Positions 1 to 8,632 of a stretch of DNA of 64,000 nucleotides are shown in pieces. Under the pieces are notes generated by a model. That model had not been told where the DNA came from, ran no database searches, and was given only the letters and a program-made list of their open reading frames with translations. A program made the position numbers and the translations under genes. Origin of the DNA: an uncultured Anaerolineae bacterium (lineage in GTDB: Bacteria > Chloroflexota > Anaerolineae > Anaerolineales > Villigracilaceae); contig CAIQVH010000038.1 of NCBI GenBank assembly GCA_903875215.1, forward strand, positions 1 to 64,000, written 5' to 3'. The stretch's first letter is position 1; each line of letters starts with the position of its first letter.

Positions 1-1
1 C

Positions 2-154
2 CCGGCGGATATGTTCACCAACTGGGCGGATGTCTCCAAAGCCCGCGAGCTGCTCGGCTGGAGCCCCGCGTACGACATGCGCGCCGGGACGCAGAAGCTG
101 ATCGAGTGGTACCTGGCCGAGCGCGATTGGGCGCAGGAAATTGAGACGGCATAA
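2..154 (+). CDS. NAD-dependent epimerase/dehydratase, C-terminal end (partial)
   Basis: This is the last 50 codons of a gene that begins before the window. The tail reads PADMFTNWADVSKARELLGW and then a 'W-Y' helix. That pattern (an 'AD..KA..LLGW.P' block, then a helix ending in a conserved Trp-Tyr) is typical of the C-terminus of extended SDR sugar-nucleotide epimerases such as UDP-glucuronate or UDP-glucose 4-epimerases. A GT4 glycosyltransferase starts 21 bp downstream in the same direction, so both probably belong to a polysaccharide or glycoconjugate locus. The substrate cannot be told from this fragment. Confidence 0.7.
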   Translation, partial: PADMFTNWADVSKARELLGWSPAYDMRAGTQKLIEWYLAERDWAQEIETA

Positions 155-175
155 GTTGCGGCTTAGAAAATCTCA

Positions 176-1285
176 ATGAAAATTATATTTCTGACCATCA
201 GCCTCAATCTAGGAGGTTCAGAACGCCGGGCAATCACCCTGGCCAAATATTTCAAACAGAAGGGCGACCAGGTTGAATTATGGGGTTTTAATGGGCCTGG
301 CATCCTTTCCCAGATTTGTGACGAAGCCCATATTCCCTGGAGATTGGTATCTTTTACCTGGCATCAGAATCCGGGAAAACGGCTGATCGATCTATTTCGA
401 ATAATGACGCTCCTAAGAAAAGCCAGACCAGATATTCTCTTGCCCCATACCCTTGTACCAAACACAGTATGTGGTCTGCTTTGGCGCTGGAGCAGAGCTA
501 AAAAGTGTATTGGGTATGAAGGCGGTTACGAGTTTGGCCTGGTAGACCCAGGATGGGAAAAAATTGCGGCCGGACAAATGACATCGATGATATGTAATGC
601 ACGGCACCTTGCCAAGGCCCTGCTTGACACGTATGCCTTGGATCCCAAAAAGGTCAGAATAATTGCCAACGGGGTTGAATTGCCCCAGCCCGCACAATCC
701 CGTGCAGAGTGGCGCGCAAGGCTGGGCGTGAGCCAGGAGGCTTTCCTGGCAATCATGGTTGCAAACCTGAGTGAATTTAAAGACCATGAAATCCTGATTC
801 GGGCCTGGCGGCTGGTGATCAATCAGCAGGTTATGGGAGGGCAAAATGCAAAATTATTATTGGCCGGTAAAAATTTTGGCACAGAACCCAGGTTGAAACT
901 ACTGGTGAGCGAACTGAATCTGGTAGAGGATGTGCTCTTCCTGGGGCAGGTCGAGGATGTCTCAGGCTTACTCCAATCTGTAGACCTGGGCGTCTATAGC
1001 TCCAAGAGCGAGGGGAGTCCTAATGGAGTACTGGAATGTATGCAAGCCGGCCTTGCCATAGCGACAACAAATTTTACCGGGATCAAGGAAGTATTGGGTA
1101 AAGACCAAATTCCGTGGGTATCAGCACAGAATGATGTGGAACAGTTTGCACAGAATATCCTGACCTTACAACAGGATATCGTGTTGAGAGAGAGATTGGG
1201 CAAATACAACCAGGCCAGAATTATGCAAGAATATTCGCTTGAACAGTTGTGCGCCATGACTGAAACTCTCATTTCGGAACCATAG
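176..1285 (+). CDS. Glycosyltransferase family 4 protein
   Basis: A 369-residue GT-B fold glycosyltransferase that probably moves a sugar from a nucleotide donor onto a growing glycan at the inner membrane face. The N-terminus carries the GT4 signature (FLTISLNLGGSERRA, with the Gly-Gly loop). The C-terminal half has the donor-binding EX7E motif in SKSEGSPNGVLEC, followed by a GIKEVL helix. Length fits the family. It follows the epimerase tail by 21 bp. Its base composition is visibly more AT-rich than genes downstream, which is common for surface-polysaccharide genes acquired by transfer. Donor and acceptor are unknown. Confidence 0.85.
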   Translation: MKIIFLTISLNLGGSERRAITLAKYFKQKGDQVELWGFNGPGILSQICDEAHIPWRLVSFTWHQNPGKRLIDLFRIMTLLRKARPDILLPHTLVPNTVCGLLWRWSRAKKCIGYEGGYEFGLVDPGWEKIAAGQMTSMICNARHLAKALLDTYALDPKKVRIIANGVELPQPAQSRAEWRARLGVSQEAFLAIMVANLSEFKDHEILIRAWRLVINQQVMGGQNAKLLLAGKNFGTEPRLKLLVSELNLVEDVLFLGQVEDVSGLLQSVDLGVYSSKSEGSPNGVLECMQAGLAIATTNFTGIKEVLGKDQIPWVSAQNDVEQFAQNILTLQQDIVLRERLGKYNQARIMQEYSLEQLCAMTETLISEP

Positions 1286-1350
1286 CGCCCTCTTTTTTTT
1301 TCACCCCGTATATGTGGATAAAGCAAAAATCGACCGGGCCGGCGCCAGCA

Positions 1351-1555
1351 CGTGGGGGCATCCAGCCGCAGCGCAATATGTCGGCGATATTGCAGCGGTT
1401 TCAGCGCCGAAAGCGGCACCCATCTCCTGCGCAGGTCACCTTTTTCGGGCTAAAGCAGGCGCGCCAGCGTCGGAAGCAGGCTGCTTTAGCCGGTCGTCCA
1501 TAAGGGCGCTCCGAGGAGGATGGCGCATTCAAATTCAACTTGGTTGGTTTTTAAG
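1351..1555 (-). pseudogene. Decayed duplicate of tupC/tupB (tungstate ABC transporter) sequence
   Basis: This gap between two genes is not random. Bases 1351-1365 match 4639-4653, about 1369-1497 match about 4904-5030 (both inside tupC), and about 1501-1555 match about 5211-5265 (inside tupB). All are in the same order and orientation as the intact operon 3 kb away, with point changes, small indels and large internal deletions. No reading frame of useful length survives. It is the scar of a second copy of the transporter, or of a tandem duplication that later shrank. A run of nine T's just after the upstream glycosyltransferase (about 1291-1300) has no clear stem. Confidence 0.7.
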
Positions 1556-1571
1556 GCCAGCGGCGGGGTGC

Positions 1572-4133
1572 TCAGCGGCAGGCGCCGTTGCCATCGCAGA
1601 CTGGTTCGGGCAGCGGGCAGGCCAGCCGGGCGGAGGGGTGGCGAAGCAGCAGCGTCCGGCTGGACTCGACAAACACAGCCCAGGCTTCCACCTGTTCTCC
1701 GGTCTGGCAGCCCAACACCAGCACGTCAGACGCATGCGGAAAATCCAGTTCGCCGCCGCTGACGGGCAGCAAGACCGCAAAAGCGCCAGGACGGCCCAGC
1801 AGCATAAAACTCAGGCGCGCATACGGTTTGACCTGCAGCAGCGCGCCAGGGATCAGCGCGTTCACCTCGCGGCCGATCAAGCGGGGATAAAGGGCGCGTC
1901 CCTCAAGCGCCACCGCACCCGATTGCTCCAGGAAGCTCCGCAGTTCTGGCGCGGCAATCGGGAGTGGGGTGGCGGCTTCCAGCCGGGCGGCGACCTGGCT
2001 TTTGTCCAGGGCTTCGAAATGCAGCGGATGCAGGCTTCCCGCCAGGGGAATCAGGCCGCCCAGCCCGCCCAGCAAGGCCAGAACGACCAGGGCTCGCCAG
2101 CGAGCTGGAGAAGGCGGATCAGCGGGTGAACGGGGTGGGGCAGAGGCGGATAGAAAGCCCAGGGCAGCCAGTTCGCAGAGTGCCGCCAGGCCGAGCGCAT
2201 AATACAGGATCACGATCCAATCCGCCGGGACAAGGTACCGTCCTCCCGAAGTCCGCGCCAGGCTGTTGACCAGGTTGTAGAATAACAGCCCGAAGAGCGG
2301 AAAAAGGCCGATGGCGCGATACCGCTGCCAGGCAGCGCCCAGCCCCAGGGAAATCAACGCCAGGTTAATCGGCAGCAGGAAGCGGGCCGGGCGGGTCAAT
2401 TCTCCCTGCCAGTAGGGTTTCCAGTAACTGCCTGATGTTTTGATCAAGGCCGCCAAATCTTCATTGCGCAGGGTGGTGGGCAGCGCCAGGACTGATTGCG
2501 CCAGGTTATTTAAAAAATGCCTGATCACAAACACCGTAACCGGCTCGGCCGCGCGCACAGCAGGGGCCTGCAGCGGCCCGGTGACCGGGATGATCGTTTC
2601 GACGGGCTGGACTGGAACGGGAGTCGGATACCGTTCACTGATAATGCGCTCCACCCGCACAGAGTACAGGCCAAACAGAGAAATCGAGCTGCCGCTGCCC
2701 TGCATCCAGGGCAGCACGGCCGCCAGGTAGGCCGCCAGCATCAGGCCGGCCACGGCTGCCAGCCGGCGCCGGTCACGGAAGTACAGTGCCAGCGCCAGGA
2801 TCGCAACCGCAGGTAACAGGAAAACCAGGTGCGGACGCACCAGGCCCCACAGACCGATGCAGCCGCACAGCCAGCCAGCCTTCAGCCAGCCGGCGCGCGG
2901 ATTTTGCGCCCAGCCAATGGCCAGCCACAGGATCAGCGCCAGCCCAACGGCGGTGGGAAAATCCGTCATAATCATCTTGGGGTTGGAATTTTCGAGCAGG
3001 GCGCCCGCATTCAGGCCGTTCAGGCCGCGCATGGCCAGAAGCACCGCCAGCCCGGCTCCGGCGCCGCGGCTGTGCAGGGCCTTGCCGATCAGGTAAGCCA
3101 GCGCTGGAAGAACTGCCAGCACGCCTGCCTGCAACGCAAACAGCAATTCGTAGTCCTGTCCTGCCAGCAGGTGCAGATAGAGTAAAAAAGCCACATAAAG
3201 CGGCCGCTCAAAATAGGTGTACATCTGGCCACGATTGAACAATCCCTGCCCGAGCAGCGCCGCCTGGCTGGCAAGATCGTAATTTTGCCCGTCAGCGGCC
3301 GGGTAATAGGCAAAATTGGGGGGATACGGCGCCGAGACCATGAAATTTGCCGCCACGGGGATGCGCGCCCATAACGCTCCAGTGATTATCCACAACGCCA
3401 CGAAGACCGCCGCATCGAACAGCGCCGCGCGGCGATCTCCTGTTGCGCCGCGCAGGTACAATTTCTCAACCCAGGCGCTGATCAGCCCGGCTGCCAGCGC
3501 CGCCAGCCCCTGCCAGGCCAGCACCGGCACACCTGCCCCATACCAATAATCCTCCTGCTGCGGGGTGACGCCCAGAATCCAGCGCGCTGCCAGCCCAGCC
3601 ATGACCAGGCAAACCAGCCCGGCCAACCCGGCAGCAAGCCATACCGGGCGCCAGGCCTGCAGCAGCGCCAGCCAGCGCGCAGTCCTTACACCCGGCTGGG
3701 CCGCCAGCACAAAGAGCGCCGCCGTTCCGCTGGCAAAAGCCAGCCAGCCGGCCAGCGGCAGCAGGCGCTGTGCATAATAATATCCCATCCCAAAGCGCGC
3801 GGCCGGTGTCCAGGCAACCAGCCATCCAGCCAGAAACAGCCCCGCCCACAGCCACAACCATTGCGCCGGAAGCTGCAACTCACCGGCCTGGCGGGTACGC
3901 CAGGCGCGCTGCGCCAGCAACAGCAGGCCAGCCGCCCCGGCCAGAGTCAACGCCACCAGCAACAGGCTGGCAGCAGACAATCCGAACAGCACCGCCCGGG
4001 CGCTTCCGCTCGATACGTGGAAAATCTGTCCAGCCACGCCAAACAGGCCGAGCGCATCGGCCAACAGAAGGATTCCCTGCCAGCGCCGCAAGCCCTGCCC
4101 AGGAAGGGAGAGTTTTAAAGAGATACGCTTCAT
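1572..4133 (-). CDS. Large multi-pass membrane protein, glycosyltransferase family 39/ArnT-like
   Basis: About 853 residues from the Met of MKRISLKLS; an upstream in-frame Met at 4175 is possible but lacks support. The protein has more than a dozen hydrophobic segments rich in Leu, Ala and Trp. The middle contains DGQNYDLASQAALLGQG and a following aromatic/Arg stretch, resembling the loop of polyprenyl-phosphate-dependent glycosyltransferases (GT39/GT83-like), which move sugars on the outer membrane face. A non-membrane C-terminal domain of about 180 residues ends with two Cys (VCDGNGAC). No close neighbour fixes its substrate. The assignment rests on topology and one loose motif, so it could be another polytopic membrane enzyme. 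Confidence 0.6.
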   Translation of the reverse strand: MKRISLKLSLPGQGLRRWQGILLLADALGLFGVAGQIFHVSSGSARAVLFGLSAASLLLVALTLAGAAGLLLLAQRAWRTRQAGELQLPAQWLWLWAGLFLAGWLVAWTPAARFGMGYYYAQRLLPLAGWLAFASGTAALFVLAAQPGVRTARWLALLQAWRPVWLAAGLAGLVCLVMAGLAARWILGVTPQQEDYWYGAGVPVLAWQGLAALAAGLISAWVEKLYLRGATGDRRAALFDAAVFVALWIITGALWARIPVAANFMVSAPYPPNFAYYPAADGQNYDLASQAALLGQGLFNRGQMYTYFERPLYVAFLLYLHLLAGQDYELLFALQAGVLAVLPALAYLIGKALHSRGAGAGLAVLLAMRGLNGLNAGALLENSNPKMIMTDFPTAVGLALILWLAIGWAQNPRAGWLKAGWLCGCIGLWGLVRPHLVFLLPAVAILALALYFRDRRRLAAVAGLMLAAYLAAVLPWMQGSGSSISLFGLYSVRVERIISERYPTPVPVQPVETIIPVTGPLQAPAVRAAEPVTVFVIRHFLNNLAQSVLALPTTLRNEDLAALIKTSGSYWKPYWQGELTRPARFLLPINLALISLGLGAAWQRYRAIGLFPLFGLLFYNLVNSLARTSGGRYLVPADWIVILYYALGLAALCELAALGFLSASAPPRSPADPPSPARWRALVVLALLGGLGGLIPLAGSLHPLHFEALDKSQVAARLEAATPLPIAAPELRSFLEQSGAVALEGRALYPRLIGREVNALIPGALLQVKPYARLSFMLLGRPGAFAVLLPVSGGELDFPHASDVLVLGCQTGEQVEAWAVFVESSRTLLLRHPSARLACPLPEPVCDGNGACR

Positions 4134-4349
4134 CGCTCGAGGGATTGGGTCGGGAACCACCGGCCCGCCATCCACGCAATCCTTTGCCTGACTCCTTGTC
4201 CGGCAAAAACCTGATCAACAAACTCTAAAGTGTCATGTTGTGCTGCAATGCCCGTGAAAAAATCCACCCCTGGCAACCAACTTAAACTGTGATGATTTAC
4301 TGATTTTACATCAGGCCCTGCCCCCTGGCATTCCACCCATAGTCCTACG

Positions 4350-4368
4350 GCCCGCCGGGCAGGCGGGC
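4350..4368. terminator. GC-rich hairpin between tupC and the membrane glycosyltransferase
   Basis: A perfect 7-bp stem (GCCCGCC / GGCGGGC) with a 5-base loop lies in the 298-bp gap 4134-4431 downstream of tupC. There is no T-run on the minus strand, so it would be a weak or factor-assisted stop. I saw nothing else in this gap. Confidence 0.3.
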
Positions 4369-4431
4369 TGGGGCGCAATCATTTGTCTGGGTGGGGGAAG
4401 GGTGCCCGGCGCATCCGCGCACCGGGGCCGG

Positions 4432-5148
4432 CTAAAGCCCCAGGAAAGCGGCAATGTCGGCGCTGGCCGGGTTGGCAAAGACTTCCTGCGGGCTGCCGAT
4501 CTGCACAATTTTGCCCTGGAGCATGACCGCCACGCGGCTGGCCAACCTGGCGGCTTCTTTTAGATCGTGGGTGATCAGAACCGTCGTGGTGTTGGTCTCG
4601 TTCAGGATGGATTTCAAATCGTCAAGCAGGCGCAGGCGCGTGGGGGCATCCAGTGCGCTGAAAGGTTCATCGAGCAGGAGCAGCTCTGGATTTAAGACGA
4701 AAGCGCGGGCCAGGCTGACGCGCTGCGCCTCGCCCCCGGAGAGTCGCGCACCGGGGCGTTTGCTCAGAGATTCGATCCCCACCCGTGCCAGCCACTTGTT
4801 GACCCGTTCACGAATCTCATCTGACGGGAGTCCGCGGTAGCGCAGGCCGATGGCGATGTTCTCGAAGACCGAAGCATCCAGCAGCAGCGGTTCTTGCAGC
4901 ACCAGCGCAATGCGGCGGCGGTAGTCCAGCGGGTTCAGCGCCGAAAGCGGCATCCCATCCCAGCGCAGGTCACCCTTTTCGGGCTGGAGCAGGCGCGCCA
5001 GCGTCAGCAGCAGGCTGCTTTTACCGGTTCCGTTGGGGCCAATGATCGCCAGCACCTCGCCTTTTTCCACGCTGAGGGCGTTTATTTCCAGCACCTGGCG
5101 ATTATCGCGGCAGACGGTTAAATCGCGGATTTCGAGTAGGGCTGTCAT
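4432..5148 (-). CDS. tupC: Tungstate ABC transporter ATP-binding protein TupC
   Basis: A 238-residue ABC ATPase that powers import of an oxyanion, most likely tungstate. Walker A is GPNGTGKSS, the signature is LSGGEAQR, Walker B is LLLLDEPFSALD, and the H-loop is in LITHDLKEA. Its start overlaps the stop of the permease gene in an ATGA, so the two are translationally coupled. The operon order binding protein, permease, ATPase and the TupA-type binding protein argue for tungstate over molybdate or sulfate. A decayed copy of part of this gene lies at 1351-1497. Confidence 0.88.
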   Translation of the reverse strand: MTALLEIRDLTVCRDNRQVLEINALSVEKGEVLAIIGPNGTGKSSLLLTLARLLQPEKGDLRWDGMPLSALNPLDYRRRIALVLQEPLLLDASVFENIAIGLRYRGLPSDEIRERVNKWLARVGIESLSKRPGARLSGGEAQRVSLARAFVLNPELLLLDEPFSALDAPTRLRLLDDLKSILNETNTTTVLITHDLKEAARLASRVAVMLQGKIVQIGSPQEVFANPASADIAAFLGL

Positions 5149-5822
5149 CGCTGTTTGGCTCCCCGCTGCTGAATCCAGGTCAGCGCGTAATTGATCAGAA
5201 AAGTGATCGTTAACAAGAGTGCCCCGAGGATGATGGCGCGTTCAAATTCGCCTTTATTGGTTTCCAGGACAATGGCGGTGGTCAGCACGCGTGTTTGCCC
5301 TTTGATGTTGCCGCCCACCATCATGGAGGCGCCCACTTCGGAGATGACGGAGCCAAAACCGGCCATCAGCGCGGCCAGCAGCGGCAGGCGCGCTTCGCGC
5401 CAGAGAGTCAGCACCATCTGCGGGGTTGAAGCGCCCAGGCCGAGCAGCTGCAGCTGCAGGCGCGGATCCAGCTGTTGGAGCGCGGCGGCGGTCAGCCCGG
5501 TCACGACCGGGGCGGCGATGATTGTCTGGGCGATGATGATGGCTGCTGGTGTGTAAATGAGACGCAAATCACCGAGCAACCCGGAGCGCCAGAGCGTCAT
5601 GGCGACTGCCAGCCCGACCACGACCGGCGGCAGCGCCATACCCGTATTGATGATGCTCAGCATGAACGACCGACCGGGGAATTTGGCCAGCGCGAGCAGC
5701 GTTCCCAGCGGCAGGCCAATCACCAGGCTGATCAGCGTGGCAATTCCTGAGACTTTCAAGGAAAGCAGGGTGACTTCGAGAACTTCAGGATCAGAGAAAA
5801 GGCTGTTGAATAATTCCATCAT
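5145..5822 (-). CDS. tupB: Tungstate ABC transporter permease TupB
   Basis: A 225-residue inner-membrane permease with about five or six membrane spans. It has the EAA-type loop (LGLGASTPQMVLTLWREARLPLL, Gly spaced from the Glu-Ala region) that docks on the ATPase. The family is the TupB/WtpB-like group of oxyanion permeases. Two adjacent Met codons offer starts at 5822 or 5819. It is separated from the binding-protein gene by 94 bp carrying a hairpin, and overlaps tupC by 4 bp. Confidence 0.85.
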   Translation of the reverse strand: MMELFNSLFSDPEVLEVTLLSLKVSGIATLISLVIGLPLGTLLALAKFPGRSFMLSIINTGMALPPVVVGLAVAMTLWRSGLLGDLRLIYTPAAIIIAQTIIAAPVVTGLTAAALQQLDPRLQLQLLGLGASTPQMVLTLWREARLPLLAALMAGFGSVISEVGASMMVGGNIKGQTRVLTTAIVLETNKGEFERAIILGALLLTITFLINYALTWIQQRGAKQR

Positions 5823-5854
5823 GGGGCAAAGTATACGAGAAAGCGGTTAAAAAT

Positions 5855-5896
5855 AGAAAGTGGAAAGCAGCTGATTTCATCTACTTTCCACTTTCT
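5855..5896. terminator. Hairpin between tupA and tupB (13-bp perfect stem)
   Basis: AGAAAGTGGAAAG at 5855-5867 pairs with CTTTCCACTTTCT at 5884-5896 around a 16-base loop. It lies in the leader of tupB inside the operon. Such intercistronic stems often protect or attenuate transcripts so that the binding protein is made in excess of the membrane parts. A partial terminator is equally possible. Confidence 0.5.
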
Positions 5897-5916
5897 TGAT
5901 TCTCACAGAACGGCTG

Positions 5917-6876
5917 CTAGTTCAAGCCCAGATCGGCGTCGGTCTTGTCGGCATCGGGGGTGAAGAGCACCTCGCCGTATTTATCAACACCGAATTTGCC
6001 AATCACTTCCTGGGTGGCGGGATCGGTCATGAATTTGGCAAAGGCGGCGGCGCCTTCGTAATTGACTTTGGGCCACTTGGCCGGGTCAACGGTGATGACG
6101 TGGTAGACGTTCAACAGGGCGTTGTTGCCTTCGAGCAGGATTTCCAGCTGAAGATTGGCTTTGTTGGCCAGGAAGGTGGCGCGATCGGTGAGGGTATAGC
6201 CGCCTTTTTCGGAAGCAATCGTCAGCGTGGCGCCCATGCCCTGGCCGGTTTCCACATACCAGGCGGGTTTTGTCCCGGCCGGGTCGATGGCGGCTTTCTT
6301 CCAGAAATCGAGTTCCTTGGTGCTGGTGCCCGATTTGTCGGCGCGCGCGATGAAGATGGCTTTGCCTTCGTCCCCGGCTTTGGCAATGGCCACAAAGGAA
6401 TCCTTGGGCCCCAGTCCTTTGATCGCGGCCGGATCGGCAGCCGGGCCAACGATGATGAAATCGTTGTGCATGACAAGCAGGCGTTCTTTGCCCCAGCCGT
6501 CGCTCATGAAAGTCTTTTCAGTGGCGGGTGAGTGAACCAGCAGGACATCGGCATTGCCTTCCTGGCCCATCTGGATGGCGGCGCCAGAACCGACCGCAGT
6601 GGTCTTGACCTTGAATCCGGTCTGCTGTTCGAAGAGCGGAATCAGCACGTCGAGCAGGCCTGAATCCTGGGTGGAGGTGGTGGTGGCCAGGATCAAATCA
6701 GGGTTGGCCGGGCCAGCCGGGACAGCGGTGGGCGGGACAGCGGTCGGTTCGGCGGTGGGTGGGACTGCTGTCGGCGCGGCAGTTGGTTCCGGGGTGGCGG
6801 CCGGTGCGCAAGCGGAAAGCGCCACAGCCAGAACCAGGAACAGGGTTAGCAGCAAATTACGGGGGGTGAGTTTCAT
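5917..6876 (-). CDS. tupA: Tungstate-binding lipoprotein TupA
   Basis: A 319-residue extracytoplasmic solute-binding protein. It begins with a signal peptide ending in a lipobox (LSAC), followed by a long Pro/Thr/Ala linker of about 35 residues, then the mature domain opening with LATTTSTQDSGLL. The TTTSTxDSG block is the oxyanion-binding motif characteristic of TupA and separates it from ModA. It is the first transport gene of the minus-strand operon and lies 15 bp after a small membrane protein gene. It probably captures tungstate with high affinity for tungsto-enzymes. Confidence 0.9.
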   Translation of the reverse strand: MKLTPRNLLLTLFLVLAVALSACAPAATPEPTAAPTAVPPTAEPTAVPPTAVPAGPANPDLILATTTSTQDSGLLDVLIPLFEQQTGFKVKTTAVGSGAAIQMGQEGNADVLLVHSPATEKTFMSDGWGKERLLVMHNDFIIVGPAADPAAIKGLGPKDSFVAIAKAGDEGKAIFIARADKSGTSTKELDFWKKAAIDPAGTKPAWYVETGQGMGATLTIASEKGGYTLTDRATFLANKANLQLEILLEGNNALLNVYHVITVDPAKWPKVNYEGAAAFAKFMTDPATQEVIGKFGVDKYGEVLFTPDADKTDADLGLN

Positions 6877-6891
6877 CTTTTCTCCTTTTAA

Positions 6892-7464
6892 TCAACTCTT
6901 TGGTGTTGTCCGACGGATGCCGAGCACGAATAAGGCTCCGAGCAATCCGCCAATTAATCCGTAAAGGATGTGGCTGGCGATCGGATAAACCACTCCATAG
7001 CGGAAGGAGCCGTACGACCAACCGGAAAGAATGGTGATGGCGAGCCGGATGACGGGTTTGGTGGCATGCGCCAGCCCGCCGAGAATCATCAGGAACCAAA
7101 GTTTATCCGCGTAGCGCGGCAGGTAGCGGAAGGCGAGATCCATCAGCGGGCCGGGCACTAAATAAATCAGCCAGATGAAAGGATCGTTTGCGGCGCCCCA
7201 ACCCGGCAGCATTGACATCCCGACTGCGCCGAGGCTGGCGAGGCTGCCCGCGCCGCGGAAGCGGGAGAGGGAGCGGCCCATGATCAGCAGGGCCATCCAT
7301 TCAATGCCGTGGTGGCCGGGCAGGCCCAACGCAAGGTCAAAGCTGCGATGGAACACCACCGCCAGCGCGCCGCTGCTGACAAGCAGCAGGGCTTCCCACC
7401 AGGTCAGCTCCCACTCAGTTGGAAAGGCTTTTGATGCGGTCTTTTGAGAGAATGCACCATTCAT
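6892..7464 (-). CDS. Small polytopic membrane protein in tungstate operon (ECF S-component-like)
   Basis: About 190 residues, starting at the Met of MNGAFSQKTASK. That Met is preceded by a good GGAGG ribosome site at 7474-7478, which decides the start over a longer upstream Met at 7602. There are about five hydrophobic helices. Motifs such as MLPGWGAANDP and YLVPGPLMDLAF resemble substrate-capture (S) components of ECF transporters, but I do not recognise the ligand. The start overlaps the end of the TiaS-like gene by 50 bp in another frame. Being sandwiched between regulator genes and tupA suggests a role in tungstate or pterin-cofactor supply. Confidence 0.6.
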   Translation of the reverse strand: MNGAFSQKTASKAFPTEWELTWWEALLLVSSGALAVVFHRSFDLALGLPGHHGIEWMALLIMGRSLSRFRGAGSLASLGAVGMSMLPGWGAANDPFIWLIYLVPGPLMDLAFRYLPRYADKLWFLMILGGLAHATKPVIRLAITILSGWSYGSFRYGVVYPIASHILYGLIGGLLGALFVLGIRRTTPKS

Positions 7465-8143
7465 GATTTTGTTCCTCCACAAACAAGATAGCCTGGCCGC
7501 CGCGCAAAATGGGACGCACCCATTCGCCCACGTTGACCAGAGTTTCGGGGGATAAATTCTCACCGTCAAGCGGACGGATGCCATCGATATGCCCGTGTGC
7601 ACATATTTCAGTTACCGCTTGGATGCCGCTCAGGTCGCGCAGACCGGGCAGCCACAAAAAACGGCCGTCATTGCCCGCGTGGTGCAAGCCCACCGCCGCC
7701 AGCGCGCCGATGATGCCGCCGTGCGTGCCCGTCAGCCCTTGCAGACGGATTTCATTATCAAGGGCGGTTTGCTCGGCTTCAAGCTGAGTCAGAACAACCA
7801 GTTTGGCGCGCGCTCCAAAAGCGCGGATGGGTGCGCTGACCGCCTCCCACTTTGCCAGGCACAGACCGGCGTCAGAGCCGGGGGCGCTTTCGCGCAGCAG
7901 GAACTCGCAGCAGGCATTCCACAGGGCGGTCTCGTTTTCGGGTTCGACCTCCACGTGCAGACAGGCCGAGCTGTTGTGCGAGGTGTATGGAATTTCGGGC
8001 GAGACGAGCAATTGGTGACGGGTGATGCCCAAAGGCCGCGCCAATCCATCCGCGCTGAGACTTTCAGCCAGCTGACGGGCGCGATGCCCGGTGCCGCGGC
8101 TTTCGAGATTATCTGTATCGTCCACGCCGATTAAGTAGCGCAT
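7415..8143 (-). CDS. TiaS N-terminal-like protein (DDTD-motif)
   Basis: A 242-residue protein starting MRYLIGVDDTDNLESRGTG. The 'GxDDTDxxxxxGT' opening and a later GTHGGIIGALAAVGL block resemble the N-terminal catalytic region of archaeal tRNA-Ile2 agmatinylcytidine synthetase (TiaS). The RNA-binding C-terminal domains of TiaS are missing, so it is unlikely to act on tRNA. Such short homologues are seen in bacteria without known function. It starts one base inside the stop of the lipoprotein gene (TAATG) and sits in the tungstate operon, hinting at a nucleotide- or cofactor-linked job. Function unassigned. Confidence 0.6.
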   Translation of the reverse strand: MRYLIGVDDTDNLESRGTGHRARQLAESLSADGLARPLGITRHQLLVSPEIPYTSHNSSACLHVEVEPENETALWNACCEFLLRESAPGSDAGLCLAKWEAVSAPIRAFGARAKLVVLTQLEAEQTALDNEIRLQGLTGTHGGIIGALAAVGLHHAGNDGRFLWLPGLRDLSGIQAVTEICAHGHIDGIRPLDGENLSPETLVNVGEWVRPILRGGQAILFVEEQNHEWCILSKDRIKSLSN

Positions 8144-8619
8144 TATTTGACCTTGATCTCGCTGACATCCTTGGTCCAGTTGGCTTTGGGGATGTAGGAG
8201 CTGGCGAGTTTGACGGTGCCGTGATTGTTAAAATCGAGGATGGTGTTATCGTCCACCTGGGCCTTGGTCAATGTGGCCGGGCTGGAACTGCCGTTCAGGC
8301 TGACTTCGCTGAAGTCGGTCACCCCGGCGGCTTTTAGAACGTCGCTGAGCTTGGGGCCTTCCTCCACCTTGCCATCGACCGTCAGATTTGCCAATGGGAG
8401 CTTTTTGAGATCGTCCCAGGTCATTCCAACGCTCGAGCCATCGGCTTTGACCACCTGAAACAGGGCAGTCGAGGCGGGAGTGGGCTGAAGGGCTTGGGGC
8501 GTCTTGGGAGTATTGTCAACGGGCGTGGCTTGAGGGTCAACCGGTGCGACTGCTGGCGTGGCAGTACAGGCAGAGATGAAAACAGAAAATATAAGGAAGA
8601 GTGTAACAAGATGTTTCAT
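8143..8619 (-). CDS. Lipoprotein with molybdopterin-oxidoreductase-like fold domain
   Basis: About 158 residues from the Met of MKHLVTLFLIF. A signal peptide ends in a lipobox (FISAC), and a Pro/Thr linker follows. The mature domain (residues about 45-158) contains GMTWDDLKKLPLANLTVDG, reminiscent of the sulfite-oxidase/YedY-type molybdopterin-binding fold, but it is far too short to hold the cofactor and lacks the usual Cys ligand. It lies 13 bp after the regulator gene. A surface protein that senses or scaffolds metal-pterin material is a guess from context only. Confidence 0.55.
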   Translation of the reverse strand: MKHLVTLFLIFSVFISACTATPAVAPVDPQATPVDNTPKTPQALQPTPASTALFQVVKADGSSVGMTWDDLKKLPLANLTVDGKVEEGPKLSDVLKAAGVTDFSEVSLNGSSSPATLTKAQVDDNTILDFNNHGTVKLASSYIPKANWTKDVSEIKVK

Positions 8620-8632
8620 TTTTTCCCTGGCT

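Noticed and set aside
1314-2129. 271-codon plus-strand frame opposite the membrane glycosyltransferase
   Set aside because: It spans a decayed tup copy and then the antisense of a gene with clear membrane topology; Gln/Arg/Ala-rich and without motifs.
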